Source: FEN-1350 sp964386005
Lineage (GTDB): Bacteria > Planctomycetota > Phycisphaerae > Sedimentisphaerales > Anaerohalosphaeraceae
Direction: 5' to 3'
DNA: 64,000 bases
Assembly (NCBI GenBank): GCA_964386005.1
Contig: CAYLSB010000007.1
Coordinates: 1 to 64,000 of the forward strand
In this document: positions 44,959 to 52,324 of the stretch, in pieces
Layout of the letters: every line of letters begins with the position of its first letter
Numbering within the stretch: the first letter of the stretch is position 1
Made by a program: the position numbers and the translations under genes
The notes under the pieces: generated by a model
Database searches by the model: none
What the model saw: the letters and a program-made list of their open reading frames with translations, nothing else
What the model was told of the DNA's origin: nothing

Positions 44959-46083
44959 TTAGCCATCAACGCCCGGACCGCTGGGAGTAAAGAACGGCGA
45001 GAATCCATCGGGGAATCCAGATTCTGTGCAGCCGTGACAAGGGCTATCGGCACCGACACACCAGTTGACTCCAAACTCACCCTTGCCGGGGCTGTTCCAT
45101 TTACGGGTTGGGCAATCGGCATAGGTCCAGCGACCTTTACAATTGAGGGCATACAGACAACCGGTCATGCCTAGCTGACGGGGATTTTTGACATGCGTAT
45201 CGGTATTGGTGTGGCAAGCCAGGCAACTGCGGGTGCCGACGGTCACGCCTTCACCGTGATTATCAGCGCGTTTCTTATAGTTATCCTTATAGTATTGGAG
45301 ATTGGGACAATAATCATGAATTCGAGGACCGAAGAATTTCGTCGGACGTCCCGAAGAATCCAGCGAAGGAACGTTACCCATTACGATAATATCCGCGATG
45401 GTACCAACGATCCAATCCGGATGGGGCGGACAACCTGGAATATTAATCACGGTCTTGTCGATCTTGAGGGTGACCAAGGCATCCTTGACACCTTTGGCCT
45501 CGGTGGGATTCGGCGCCCCGGCCGAGACACCGCCGAAGGATGCGCACGATCCGACGGCCATGACCATGCTCGCATGTTGGGCAAATATGTTGATCGCTTC
45601 AACCATGTTCATTCCCCCGCCGACATCGCAGTATTTTCCATCGGCGCCGAAGGGAATCGCGCCCTCGACGACAAGGATGTACCCCTTTTGTTGGAGCAGG
45701 GCGAAATCAACCATGTCCACATGCCGATCCTTGTTCAGATCGAAGGCAAGGTCGGATCCCGTCGTCATCCATTCCTTTGAAAAGGCGGCGACCTCCTGGC
45801 CGGATACCGATCGAAGGCGCGCCGGCGAAATGGCGAAGTCACCGGCCATGGCCATAATGGTGTTGTGGAACTTAAGGTCGATTGTTTTCGTCAGGATTTC
45901 ATCGACGGAAGCATAGTAGATACTGTTGAGAAATGAAACCGAACAGCCGGAACAGCCAAGGCCCTCGATCCAGATCACCGAGGGCGCCCCGTAGCCGGCC
46001 ATCGCCTTATGGAGATCGACGAACTCCGCGGCTGTGAGAAACACGGCCGCGGCCTTGAGAAAATCACGACGTGAAAGCTGCAT
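44959..46083 (-). CDS. [NiFe] hydrogenase small subunit with Tat signal and two unusual insertions
   Basis: Electron-transfer subunit of 374 residues with a Tat signal (SRRDFLKAA). Cluster ligands: proximal Cys44, Cys47, Cys180 and Cys218; distal His256, Cys259, Cys309 and Cys315; medial Cys324, Cys349 and Cys352, with Cys342 a possible fourth ligand. Two departures from the family: residues 111-127 form a DxNxDxHVDxxD EF-hand/dockerin-like calcium loop just before the VVEGAIP strand, and a loop between Cys259 and Cys309 is enlarged and carries a haem-c attachment motif C287-LAC-H291. No C-terminal membrane anchor helix is visible. First gene of the operon. The extra motifs suggest altered electron exit and partner binding, which is inference. 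Confidence 0.95.
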   Translation of the reverse strand: MQLSRRDFLKAAAVFLTAAEFVDLHKAMAGYGAPSVIWIEGLGCSGCSVSFLNSIYYASVDEILTKTIDLKFHNTIMAMAGDFAISPARLRSVSGQEVAAFSKEWMTTGSDLAFDLNKDRHVDMVDFALLQQKGYILVVEGAIPFGADGKYCDVGGGMNMVEAINIFAQHASMVMAVGSCASFGGVSAGAPNPTEAKGVKDALVTLKIDKTVINIPGCPPHPDWIVGTIADIIVMGNVPSLDSSGRPTKFFGPRIHDYCPNLQYYKDNYKKRADNHGEGVTVGTRSCLACHTNTDTHVKNPRQLGMTGCLYALNCKGRWTYADCPTRKWNSPGKGEFGVNWCVGADSPCHGCTESGFPDGFSPFFTPSGPGVDG

Positions 46084-46595
46084 AAACGTTCTCCCGCATG
46101 AGTTTATGGTTCGACCCGGAATTCCTTCCGAGTCATTCCTTCCTACTACATTTCTTTCGGATGCATTTTGTCACCATTGACAATATGGTTTTATTGTTTA
46201 TACAATGTTTTCGTCAAAAATGCGCGCACCGTCCAACGGATATTTAACCTCCTGAACAGGGAATCCATACGATTCCTTCAATCCCTCAATTCGCTCCCCT
46301 GTTGTCCGGAGGAGAATTCCTTCTCTCCGGATTTGTGCGCACAATTTCGACTGCGCGACTTACCCCCTGCATGCGGAATTCAATGAATCCACGCCGCCCT
46401 CTACCGTATTCCAACACACCCCAAAACGTTCAAATCCATACTCACTGGATGATCATCAACGATCATTTCTATAATGGTACACGAACCCCCCAATCCATTT
46501 CAAATTAATTTGTGATATTTTCACAATTTTTTTACTATAATAGGAACGTAAAGATAGAATGGATTTCAATTATCCGAAAAGGGGGTATCGCAGCA
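46084..46595. other. intergenic region upstream of the hydrogenase operon
   Basis: About 510 bp with no supportable gene. It must hold the hydrogenase promoter (minus strand) and the 3' end of the trans-sulfuration gene. A 16-base palindrome is listed separately. I could not identify a convincing sigma-54 or sigma-70 promoter by eye. Confidence 0.4.
46168..46183. promoter_or_regulatory. candidate operator palindrome upstream of the hydrogenase operon
   Basis: TTGTCA-CCAT-TGACAA, perfect 6-bp arms around four bases, 85 bp before the small-subunit start. The size is similar to CRP/FNR-family sites, but the half-site is not the FNR consensus TTGAT. Confidence 0.35.
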
Positions 46596-47807
46596 TTAAA
46601 CTTGTTTGAGTCCCCGATCCAGATCGGCCAGAAGGTCGTCCACATCCTCAACACCGACGGCAAGCCGGAAAAGGGTATCCGTAATTCCGAGATTATATCG
46701 TTCTTTTCTCGAATAATCGTAATAGCTAACCAGGGCCGGATGGGTGATGAGCGTCTCGACGCCGCCGAGACTGGGACCGATGAAGCACAAATGCAGGGCG
46801 TCGAGGAAACGCTTGGCACCGGCGAGATTGCCTTTGGTTTCAAAGGTGACAACCCCCCCGCCGCCTCGCATCTGTTCGGAGGCGACTTTGAAATGCGGAT
46901 GACTCGGAAGAAACGGATAATAGACCCGCTTGATCTTGGGATGGTCTTCCAGCCACCGCGCGACGGCCAGCGCCGTTTGATTCTGACGTTCGACGCGCAG
47001 CGGGAATGTTTTGAGACCGCGGAGCAACAGATAACAACAGTGCGGATCGATCGTGCCTCCCATCGATTTGTGGAGGTCGCGAATTTTTTCGGTCAGCGCG
47101 GTACGGCCCAGAACCGCTCCGGCAAGGATATCGTTATGCCCGGCGAGGTATTTGGTGCAACTTTGCAGGACCAGATCGATGCCAAACTCCAGTGGTCGTT
47201 GATTGTAGGGAGTGGCGAACGTGCTGTCGATAAGGGTAAGCACGTTGTGTCGTCGGCCGATATCGCGGAGTTTTTCCAGATCAAAAATATTCAGATATGG
47301 ATTTGTGGGTGATTCACTGAAGATAAAGCGGGTGTTTGGACGAATGGCACGCTCAAGAGCCGCATAATCGCCGAACGAGACGATCGTGCACTGAATGCCG
47401 AATTGCTTCAGGTACGAACGGCAGAATTCGAGGGTTTTCTTGTAGCTATCGTCGGTGATGACGATGTGGTCGCCGGATTGAACGAGCGAAAGAATCGTGG
47501 TGGTGATGGCGGACATGCCCGATGAAAAGACCACGCAATCCTGGGCGTCTTCGAGATCGGCCAGACGCTTTTCCGCGATGGTTGCGGTGGGATTCCCGTA
47601 TCGGCCGTATTCATAGTGGATCTTGCCGCGATGGGTGAAATCCTCGATCTCGCGAGAATCCTTGAAAGTGAATGTGGACGTCTGGCAGATCGGTGTTGTG
47701 ATCGAGTCGGCGAATTTTCGCCGTTCCTCTCCGGCATGAACAGCCCGAGTGGAAAGCGACACTGTGTGGGCGGATTTTACGGGGGTTGTCTTTCGTTGTC
47801 GAGCCAT
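46596..47807 (-). CDS. PLP-dependent trans-sulfuration enzyme (cystathionine synthase/lyase family)
   Basis: A 403-residue Cys/Met-metabolism PLP enzyme, acting as cystathionine gamma-synthase, beta-lyase, gamma-lyase or a related sulfhydrylase. Signatures: YEYGRYGNPT, FSSGMSAITTTILSL, SESPTNPYLNI, DSTFATPYNQRPLEFG and the PLP-lysine segment SCTKYLAGHNDILAG. The 30 residues before the fold are basic. Members are hard to tell apart by sequence; no neighbour in methionine or cysteine synthesis helps. GGGA eight bases upstream selects the start at 47807 over an ATG at 47855. Confidence 0.9.
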   Translation of the reverse strand: MARQRKTTPVKSAHTVSLSTRAVHAGEERRKFADSITTPICQTSTFTFKDSREIEDFTHRGKIHYEYGRYGNPTATIAEKRLADLEDAQDCVVFSSGMSAITTTILSLVQSGDHIVITDDSYKKTLEFCRSYLKQFGIQCTIVSFGDYAALERAIRPNTRFIFSESPTNPYLNIFDLEKLRDIGRRHNVLTLIDSTFATPYNQRPLEFGIDLVLQSCTKYLAGHNDILAGAVLGRTALTEKIRDLHKSMGGTIDPHCCYLLLRGLKTFPLRVERQNQTALAVARWLEDHPKIKRVYYPFLPSHPHFKVASEQMRGGGGVVTFETKGNLAGAKRFLDALHLCFIGPSLGGVETLITHPALVSYYDYSRKERYNLGITDTLFRLAVGVEDVDDLLADLDRGLKQV

Positions 47808-47867
47808 TCTTCGATCCCTTCGTACATGTCTTCGTGTCGTGTTTCGATACATCACGGAACTATGATT

Positions 47868-47895
47868 ATTGTATCATCAAGTATGGATTCGACAA
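47868..47895 (-). promoter_or_regulatory. candidate promoter for the trans-sulfuration gene
   Basis: On the minus strand TTGTCG (47895-47890), 16-base spacer, TACAAT (47873-47868), about 60 bases before the start. The short leader leaves no room for a SAM riboswitch. Confidence 0.5.
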
Positions 47896-48317
47896 TACCC
47901 TGGCCGATTCCTCGGTTCAAATCCAAGAAACGGATCCTCGTCATCCTTCAACAAACGATCGATCGAAGTTTTTCAACGACACCGATACCCACGTGCCAAA
48001 CCACGATCCATTGGATAGCCATCCAATCAATAGGAGATCCATCTCGGAACAACATGACAAGGCTGACTTCCAAACAGAATGTAGAAAACGACCGACATGA
48101 AAAGAAACGGCGGAAAAATGACTTGTAACAGGCTTCGTCAATTGACGAACACCTGACAAGCATTACCCGTATGCTCCTCCGGAAAGAATTGGATCTCCAC
48201 AACCACCTGATATCCGCAATGCATCAGGCAATCGGGAATACACAAACTCCCCTCACTCCGGGTGAGTTGAATAGCCGAACAACCATCCAACCTCTCATCC
48301 GAAAAGTCAGATGTACG
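47896..48317. other. intergenic region without a supportable gene
   Basis: About 420 bp between the trans-sulfuration and HU-family genes. Short frames occur on both strands but none has a leader or family likeness, and no structured RNA was recognised. Confidence 0.4.
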
Positions 48318-48351
48318 GAATTGGCTGTCGAATAAATTCGACAGCCAATTC
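48318..48351 (-). terminator. perfect 15-bp hairpin downstream of the HU-family gene
   Basis: Arms 48318-48332 and 48337-48351 (GAATTGGCTGTCGAA and its exact complement) with a TAAA loop, 18 bp after the stop codon. It lacks a long T tract but is very stable; it may act as a terminator or protect the mRNA 3' end. Confidence 0.65.
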
Positions 48352-48369
48352 GAAAAGCGTTCGGAATTG

Positions 48370-48687
48370 TTACTTCACCATGTCCTTGAGTGCCTTGAGG
48401 GGGCGGACCTTGATGACTTTGCGGGCGGGTTTGGCCTTAAAGACCTGCTCCTGCTTGGTAAACGGGTTAATACCCTTTCGTTGTGGAGTTGCCGGCTTCA
48501 CAATTACCATAATCTTCATCAGTCCCGGCATAGCAAAGACACCCGGCCCCTTCTTGCCGACGGCAGACTTGATCTGGGCGGCAAGGGCATCAAACACGGA
48601 TGACACCTGCTTTCGGGAAAGCTTCGTGGCTTCTGCGATGTTGGACAGAATCTCACTCTTCGTTGCGCACTTGGCACTCTTTGCCAT
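48370..48687 (-). CDS. HU/IHF-family DNA-binding protein
   Basis: A 105-residue nucleoid protein with the HU fold: N-terminal helices (KSEILSNIAEATKLSRKQVSSVFDALAAQI in two parts) and the DNA-bending arm around KPATPQRKGINPFTKQEQVFKAKPARKVIKVRPLKALK. The basic tail and the KGINPFTKQ phrase are as in planctomycete and chlamydial HU-like proteins. AAGGAG eight bases upstream and a good promoter suggest strong expression. Monocistronic. Confidence 0.93.
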   Translation of the reverse strand: MAKSAKCATKSEILSNIAEATKLSRKQVSSVFDALAAQIKSAVGKKGPGVFAMPGLMKIMVIVKPATPQRKGINPFTKQEQVFKAKPARKVIKVRPLKALKDMVK

Positions 48688-48768
48688 TCTTCATACTCCT
48701 TAGAAGGTTTAAAAGATTACAAATATCCACTCACTTGATCCGCTCACAAATGGCAGACCATTAGCGGA

Positions 48769-48796
48769 ATTATACGGTTCCTCACGAACAATTCAA
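48769..48796 (-). promoter_or_regulatory. sigma-70-type promoter for the HU-family gene
   Basis: Minus strand TTGAAT (48796-48791), 16-base spacer, perfect TATAAT (48774-48769), about 80 bases before the start codon. Confidence 0.65.
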
Positions 48797-49262
48797 GCAT
48801 TTTCATTAATAAGAAAGCATGTTTTTAGGCCTTTTTCAAGGTTGGCCATAAACAAGCCCTTTGCCCGGACTTAGACAAGGCCATCCTTTTCCCTATTACC
48901 CTGAGATGCGATGATTGTGGGAACCCATCCATTTTCAATTCCAGGGGTATCAATCGGTCTGAAATCGGATGAAGAAAATATTTCACTAATGGCAAAAACC
49001 GGCGAATTTCCATTGGTAAATGAAATAGTGTAAGTTTTTTACCTACAATGCTTTATGTCAGGAGAACAACGGAATACGAAACCGACATCGTCCAATTAAC
49101 CGAACAATTATGCTTTTCCATGCCCTCCTTCCGAATTCCCTTGGATGAACCGGCAAATCCGAAAACAATAATGACCTTCATGGCACCACCGATCCGATTC
49201 CTGCGTATCCAATCCGGGCGTATCCACATAGCACGCATGGCCCTTGGAGGATTATCGCGGGA
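48797..49262. other. intergenic region without a supportable gene
   Basis: About 465 bp. A 62-codon minus-strand frame (48825-49013) lacks a leader and recognisable features. No tRNA or known structured RNA was seen. Confidence 0.4.
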
Positions 49263-50645
49263 TTATTTCTTATTTCTAATCCTGTTAATAATTTCTAATG
49301 ATTCCTTGACCATGATCTCTCCGGCCCCTTGTGCCAGATGGGTTGCCGTGCCCGGTTCATATCCTCCCTCTTCATATGCGGCATTATGACAGACGTAGCC
49401 GATCGCATCGTTGCATAGCGATACCATGATCAGCTTTTCAACATTCGCTCGCTTTCGAATTTCGAGTCCGATTTCCGCCAGAACCTCGCCCGGCAATCCC
49501 AGAATGTAGACTTCACCGATCCTCAGAATCTGGATTTCAGTCTGAATCGTTTCGTTATCCTCATCTGGTTTATCCTGTTTGACGGGTGAAGGGATGTTCT
49601 TGGCTGGAAACCGGACATCCTTCCGAGCCGAGTCCACCGTCAAAGCATCTGATGTTGGAACATACTGCAATCTTTCTACCGCATCGGCGCCGAGAGATCT
49701 GCCGATCCGCTTGTGAGCATCAAGGCCTCGCTGATACGGAACCATATCCCCGGCTGTTCCGAGCGTGAACAGACAAATTCCCCCTTCTGTTTCTTCGACA
49801 AAAGTGACGGCATCCCCGGGGTAATCCGCCGATATTGTCGTGGGCATGGAGGGATAGATACAGACTGGATGACATGCGTAATTCAGTATCGAACCAATAA
49901 GGCGATCGTCCGCATCTTCCACGCGAAGAATCCAGACACCCGCTTCCACAGGACCAAAGCTCAAAACGGGATTTTTACTCATGGAAAACGAAACGGTGGT
50001 CAGATCATCCGGATTCGTCCGAATTTTTCGTGTTGCCGCCTCCTCGGCCGTCACACTCCAAGTCATCACAATCGAGCCATCAGGGGTTTTTGTCCGGCGA
50101 TTGAAAACGAGATCCGGCAATTCACTTTTTGCCAGACCGATTTTTACCGATTGTATATTCTGATTAGCCATCATTACCGAATCCGCCATTTTTCGGATCA
50201 ATATATTCAGATACGATTGATCGGTTTTGGAGGCGGAAATCCTTTGCTCCGGCGGAAACTTGGATAGGGTAAAAACCTCCGGCCCGGAATGCGTATGGGT
50301 GGCGCAGATCATTACATGGGTCTCGGGGATACCTGTTTTCTCACAAATCCTCCGCCGTACCGGGCTGGTGATTTCATCCAATGGCGTGTACAAGAGATCC
50401 ACAGAGATAAGTGCAATCGTCGTATTCCCCTCCCGGAGTACCATCGCTCTGGCATAGAGGTCGTCAAGAATCGCGCCACTCGGCCGGCCCTTCGAGCCAA
50501 TCAAGGGGATCCCCAACGGCGGGGTTATATTTACCCTAGCAAATCCTCCTTGAAGTTCCGCCCGGCTAACCGGACGGAGGAGTGAACTGGAAAACAAGAA
50601 TACGATAACGAATGTCATAAAGGCGCTTCCATGTCGATGGTTCAC
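49263..50645 (-). CDS. exported neutral ceramidase-like protein lacking the catalytic serine
   Basis: A 460-residue secreted protein matching the N-terminal catalytic-domain family of neutral/alkaline ceramidases. It has a signal peptide, then FARVNITPPLGIPLIG, the metal-binding CATHTHSGPE (His117, His119) and YACHPVC (His259). The segment that carries the nucleophilic Ser in true ceramidases (GDVSPN) reads GDMVPY (residues 299-304), so amidase chemistry by the usual route is unlikely. The C-terminal beta domain of ceramidases is missing. Such shortened proteins are common in Planctomycetota with unknown substrates. The start is GTG (50645) with GAGGAG upstream; ATG at 50618 is an alternative. 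Confidence 0.8.
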   Translation of the reverse strand: MNHRHGSAFMTFVIVFLFSSSLLRPVSRAELQGGFARVNITPPLGIPLIGSKGRPSGAILDDLYARAMVLREGNTTIALISVDLLYTPLDEITSPVRRRICEKTGIPETHVMICATHTHSGPEVFTLSKFPPEQRISASKTDQSYLNILIRKMADSVMMANQNIQSVKIGLAKSELPDLVFNRRTKTPDGSIVMTWSVTAEEAATRKIRTNPDDLTTVSFSMSKNPVLSFGPVEAGVWILRVEDADDRLIGSILNYACHPVCIYPSMPTTISADYPGDAVTFVEETEGGICLFTLGTAGDMVPYQRGLDAHKRIGRSLGADAVERLQYVPTSDALTVDSARKDVRFPAKNIPSPVKQDKPDEDNETIQTEIQILRIGEVYILGLPGEVLAEIGLEIRKRANVEKLIMVSLCNDAIGYVCHNAAYEEGGYEPGTATHLAQGAGEIMVKESLEIINRIRNKK

Positions 50646-50916
50646 GGGTATCGGCTCCTCATTCGAGATTTTCTTTTTCGTATATCGTAATGGATTTCCC
50701 TTCTTAAGACCAGCTTATTCAGCCGCGCTGCTCTGGAACGATCGAGAGGATAATCAATTTGCGCCCTCGCGCCATACGATATTTCGTTTGCCTTCAAGGG
50801 AATAAACGCGGTATAAAGGAATCCGACGGAAGAGCTCAATGACAAGTCAGGTATGGTACCTCCCGGAAAAATCCTGTATCCTTTACCTTCATTTTCAAAA
50901 TGGAAAGGTGCTTACA

Positions 50917-52269
50917 ATGGGCGAACTGAATATCACACGACGGCAACTCATGGCAACCGCGTCGATCGGTGCAATGACCTCGCTTTCACAGGGGATTCCA
51001 ACGTTTGCAGGTTCAGCCAAAACAACCGGGAAACTGGCGATCCTTGGCGGAGAACCCGTTCGAAAAAATAAGGGCTGGCCGAATTGGCCCTATCATGACC
51101 AGAATGTTATCGATTCGCTCATGAAAACCCTCCGGAGCGGAAATTGGTGCAGGATCGATACTCCATCGGGAACCGTCGCTGCATTCGAGAAGGAATATGC
51201 CAAATTAATGGGCGCAAATTTCTGTGTAGCTACGGGTTCCGGAACCCAGGCCCTTCATACCTGCGTGGAAGCACTGGGCATCGGCGCCGGAGATGAAGTA
51301 ATTACCTCGCCCTATACGGATCCGGGAACCATCGCATCCATTCTGGCGGCCAGGGCTCTGCCTGTTCTTGCTGATCTGGATCGCGATTCGTTCCAACTTG
51401 ATCCGGATGATGTGGAACGGAAAATCAATGAAAACACACGGGCTCTCATGCCGGTCCACATGATGGGACAGCCCTGTCATATGGAACGATTCATGCAGAT
51501 CGCAAAGAAACACAACCTCAAAGTGATCGAAGACGCCTGCCAAGCCCACTTGGCGGAATATCAGGGCAAAAAAGTCGGGACCATCGGCGATGTCGGATGT
51601 TTCAGCTTTCAGACGAGCAAAACGATCGCCTGCGGCGAAGGCGGAGGGATCATCGGAAACGACGAAGAACTCATGGACCGATGTTATACCGTCCATAACC
51701 ATGGAACCTCGCGCAAGGGACGTACCGAAGTGGCGGGGCCGAAATACCGCATGAACGAACTGGAGGCGGCCGTGCTGCTCGGTCAGCTTCCAGGTGTCCA
51801 GGAACGATTCGTTCGTCGGAATCGCAATGCCGCCCGTTTAACCTCGCGATTGAAAAATACTCCGGGACTCGTTCCTCAAAAACTTTATGAAGGCACCGTC
51901 AGCGGTTCGTTTTACCTGTACGCGATGAGTTACCATAAGGAACACTTCCATGGCGTCGACCGAAGCGTTTATCTCAAGGCCCTCGGTGCGGAAGGCGTTT
52001 CGCTTAGTCCGTACATTAAACAGGGATTACATCGGGAACCCTGGATCGAGAACATCGCAAAAACGAGAGTCTATACGAAAATGTTCTCCGATTCCCGGCT
52101 CCGACTGTTTCGGGAACAATGTCAATGCCCGACGTGCGATCAGGTTTGTCAGGAAATGGCCATGCTCTGGGCTTCGGGCCCGCTTTTGGGAACCGAAAAC
52201 GACATGGACGATATTATCGATGCGATTGAGAAGGTTTATGAAAACCGGAATCAACTCCGATCCCTTTAA
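50917..52269 (+). CDS. Tat-exported DegT/DnrJ/EryC1/StrS family aminotransferase
   Basis: PLP-dependent sugar aminotransferase fold of 450 residues. An N-terminal Tat-like signal (TRRQLMATASIGAMTSLSQG) precedes the enzyme. PLP-binding residues are conserved: VIEDACQAH (Asp206, Gln209) and the internal Lys235 in SFQTSKTIACGEGG. The mature enzyme begins with KLAILGGEPVR, as in bacterial secreted DegT proteins. Export of a PLP enzyme is unusual and would require cofactor loading before Tat transport. It is divergent from the ceramidase-like gene and converges on the Tat-exported Gfo/Idh gene. AAAGG upstream sets the start. Confidence 0.9.
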   Translation: MGELNITRRQLMATASIGAMTSLSQGIPTFAGSAKTTGKLAILGGEPVRKNKGWPNWPYHDQNVIDSLMKTLRSGNWCRIDTPSGTVAAFEKEYAKLMGANFCVATGSGTQALHTCVEALGIGAGDEVITSPYTDPGTIASILAARALPVLADLDRDSFQLDPDDVERKINENTRALMPVHMMGQPCHMERFMQIAKKHNLKVIEDACQAHLAEYQGKKVGTIGDVGCFSFQTSKTIACGEGGGIIGNDEELMDRCYTVHNHGTSRKGRTEVAGPKYRMNELEAAVLLGQLPGVQERFVRRNRNAARLTSRLKNTPGLVPQKLYEGTVSGSFYLYAMSYHKEHFHGVDRSVYLKALGAEGVSLSPYIKQGLHREPWIENIAKTRVYTKMFSDSRLRLFREQCQCPTCDQVCQEMAMLWASGPLLGTENDMDDIIDAIEKVYENRNQLRSL

Positions 52270-52324
52270 CAATCAAGTGAACCGCCTGAGACCTGGGATA
52301 CCCGCATGAATGGATTACCGCGAT

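Noticed and set aside
46084..46250. Sigma-54 promoter for the hydrogenase operon
   Set aside because: The best candidate (TGG...TGC on the minus strand) has nine bases, not ten, between the GG and GC elements and lacks the rest of the consensus.
47808..48317. SAM or cobalamin riboswitch sought upstream of the trans-sulfuration gene
   Set aside because: The promoter at 47868-47895 leaves a leader of about 60 bases and none of the conserved riboswitch cores is present.
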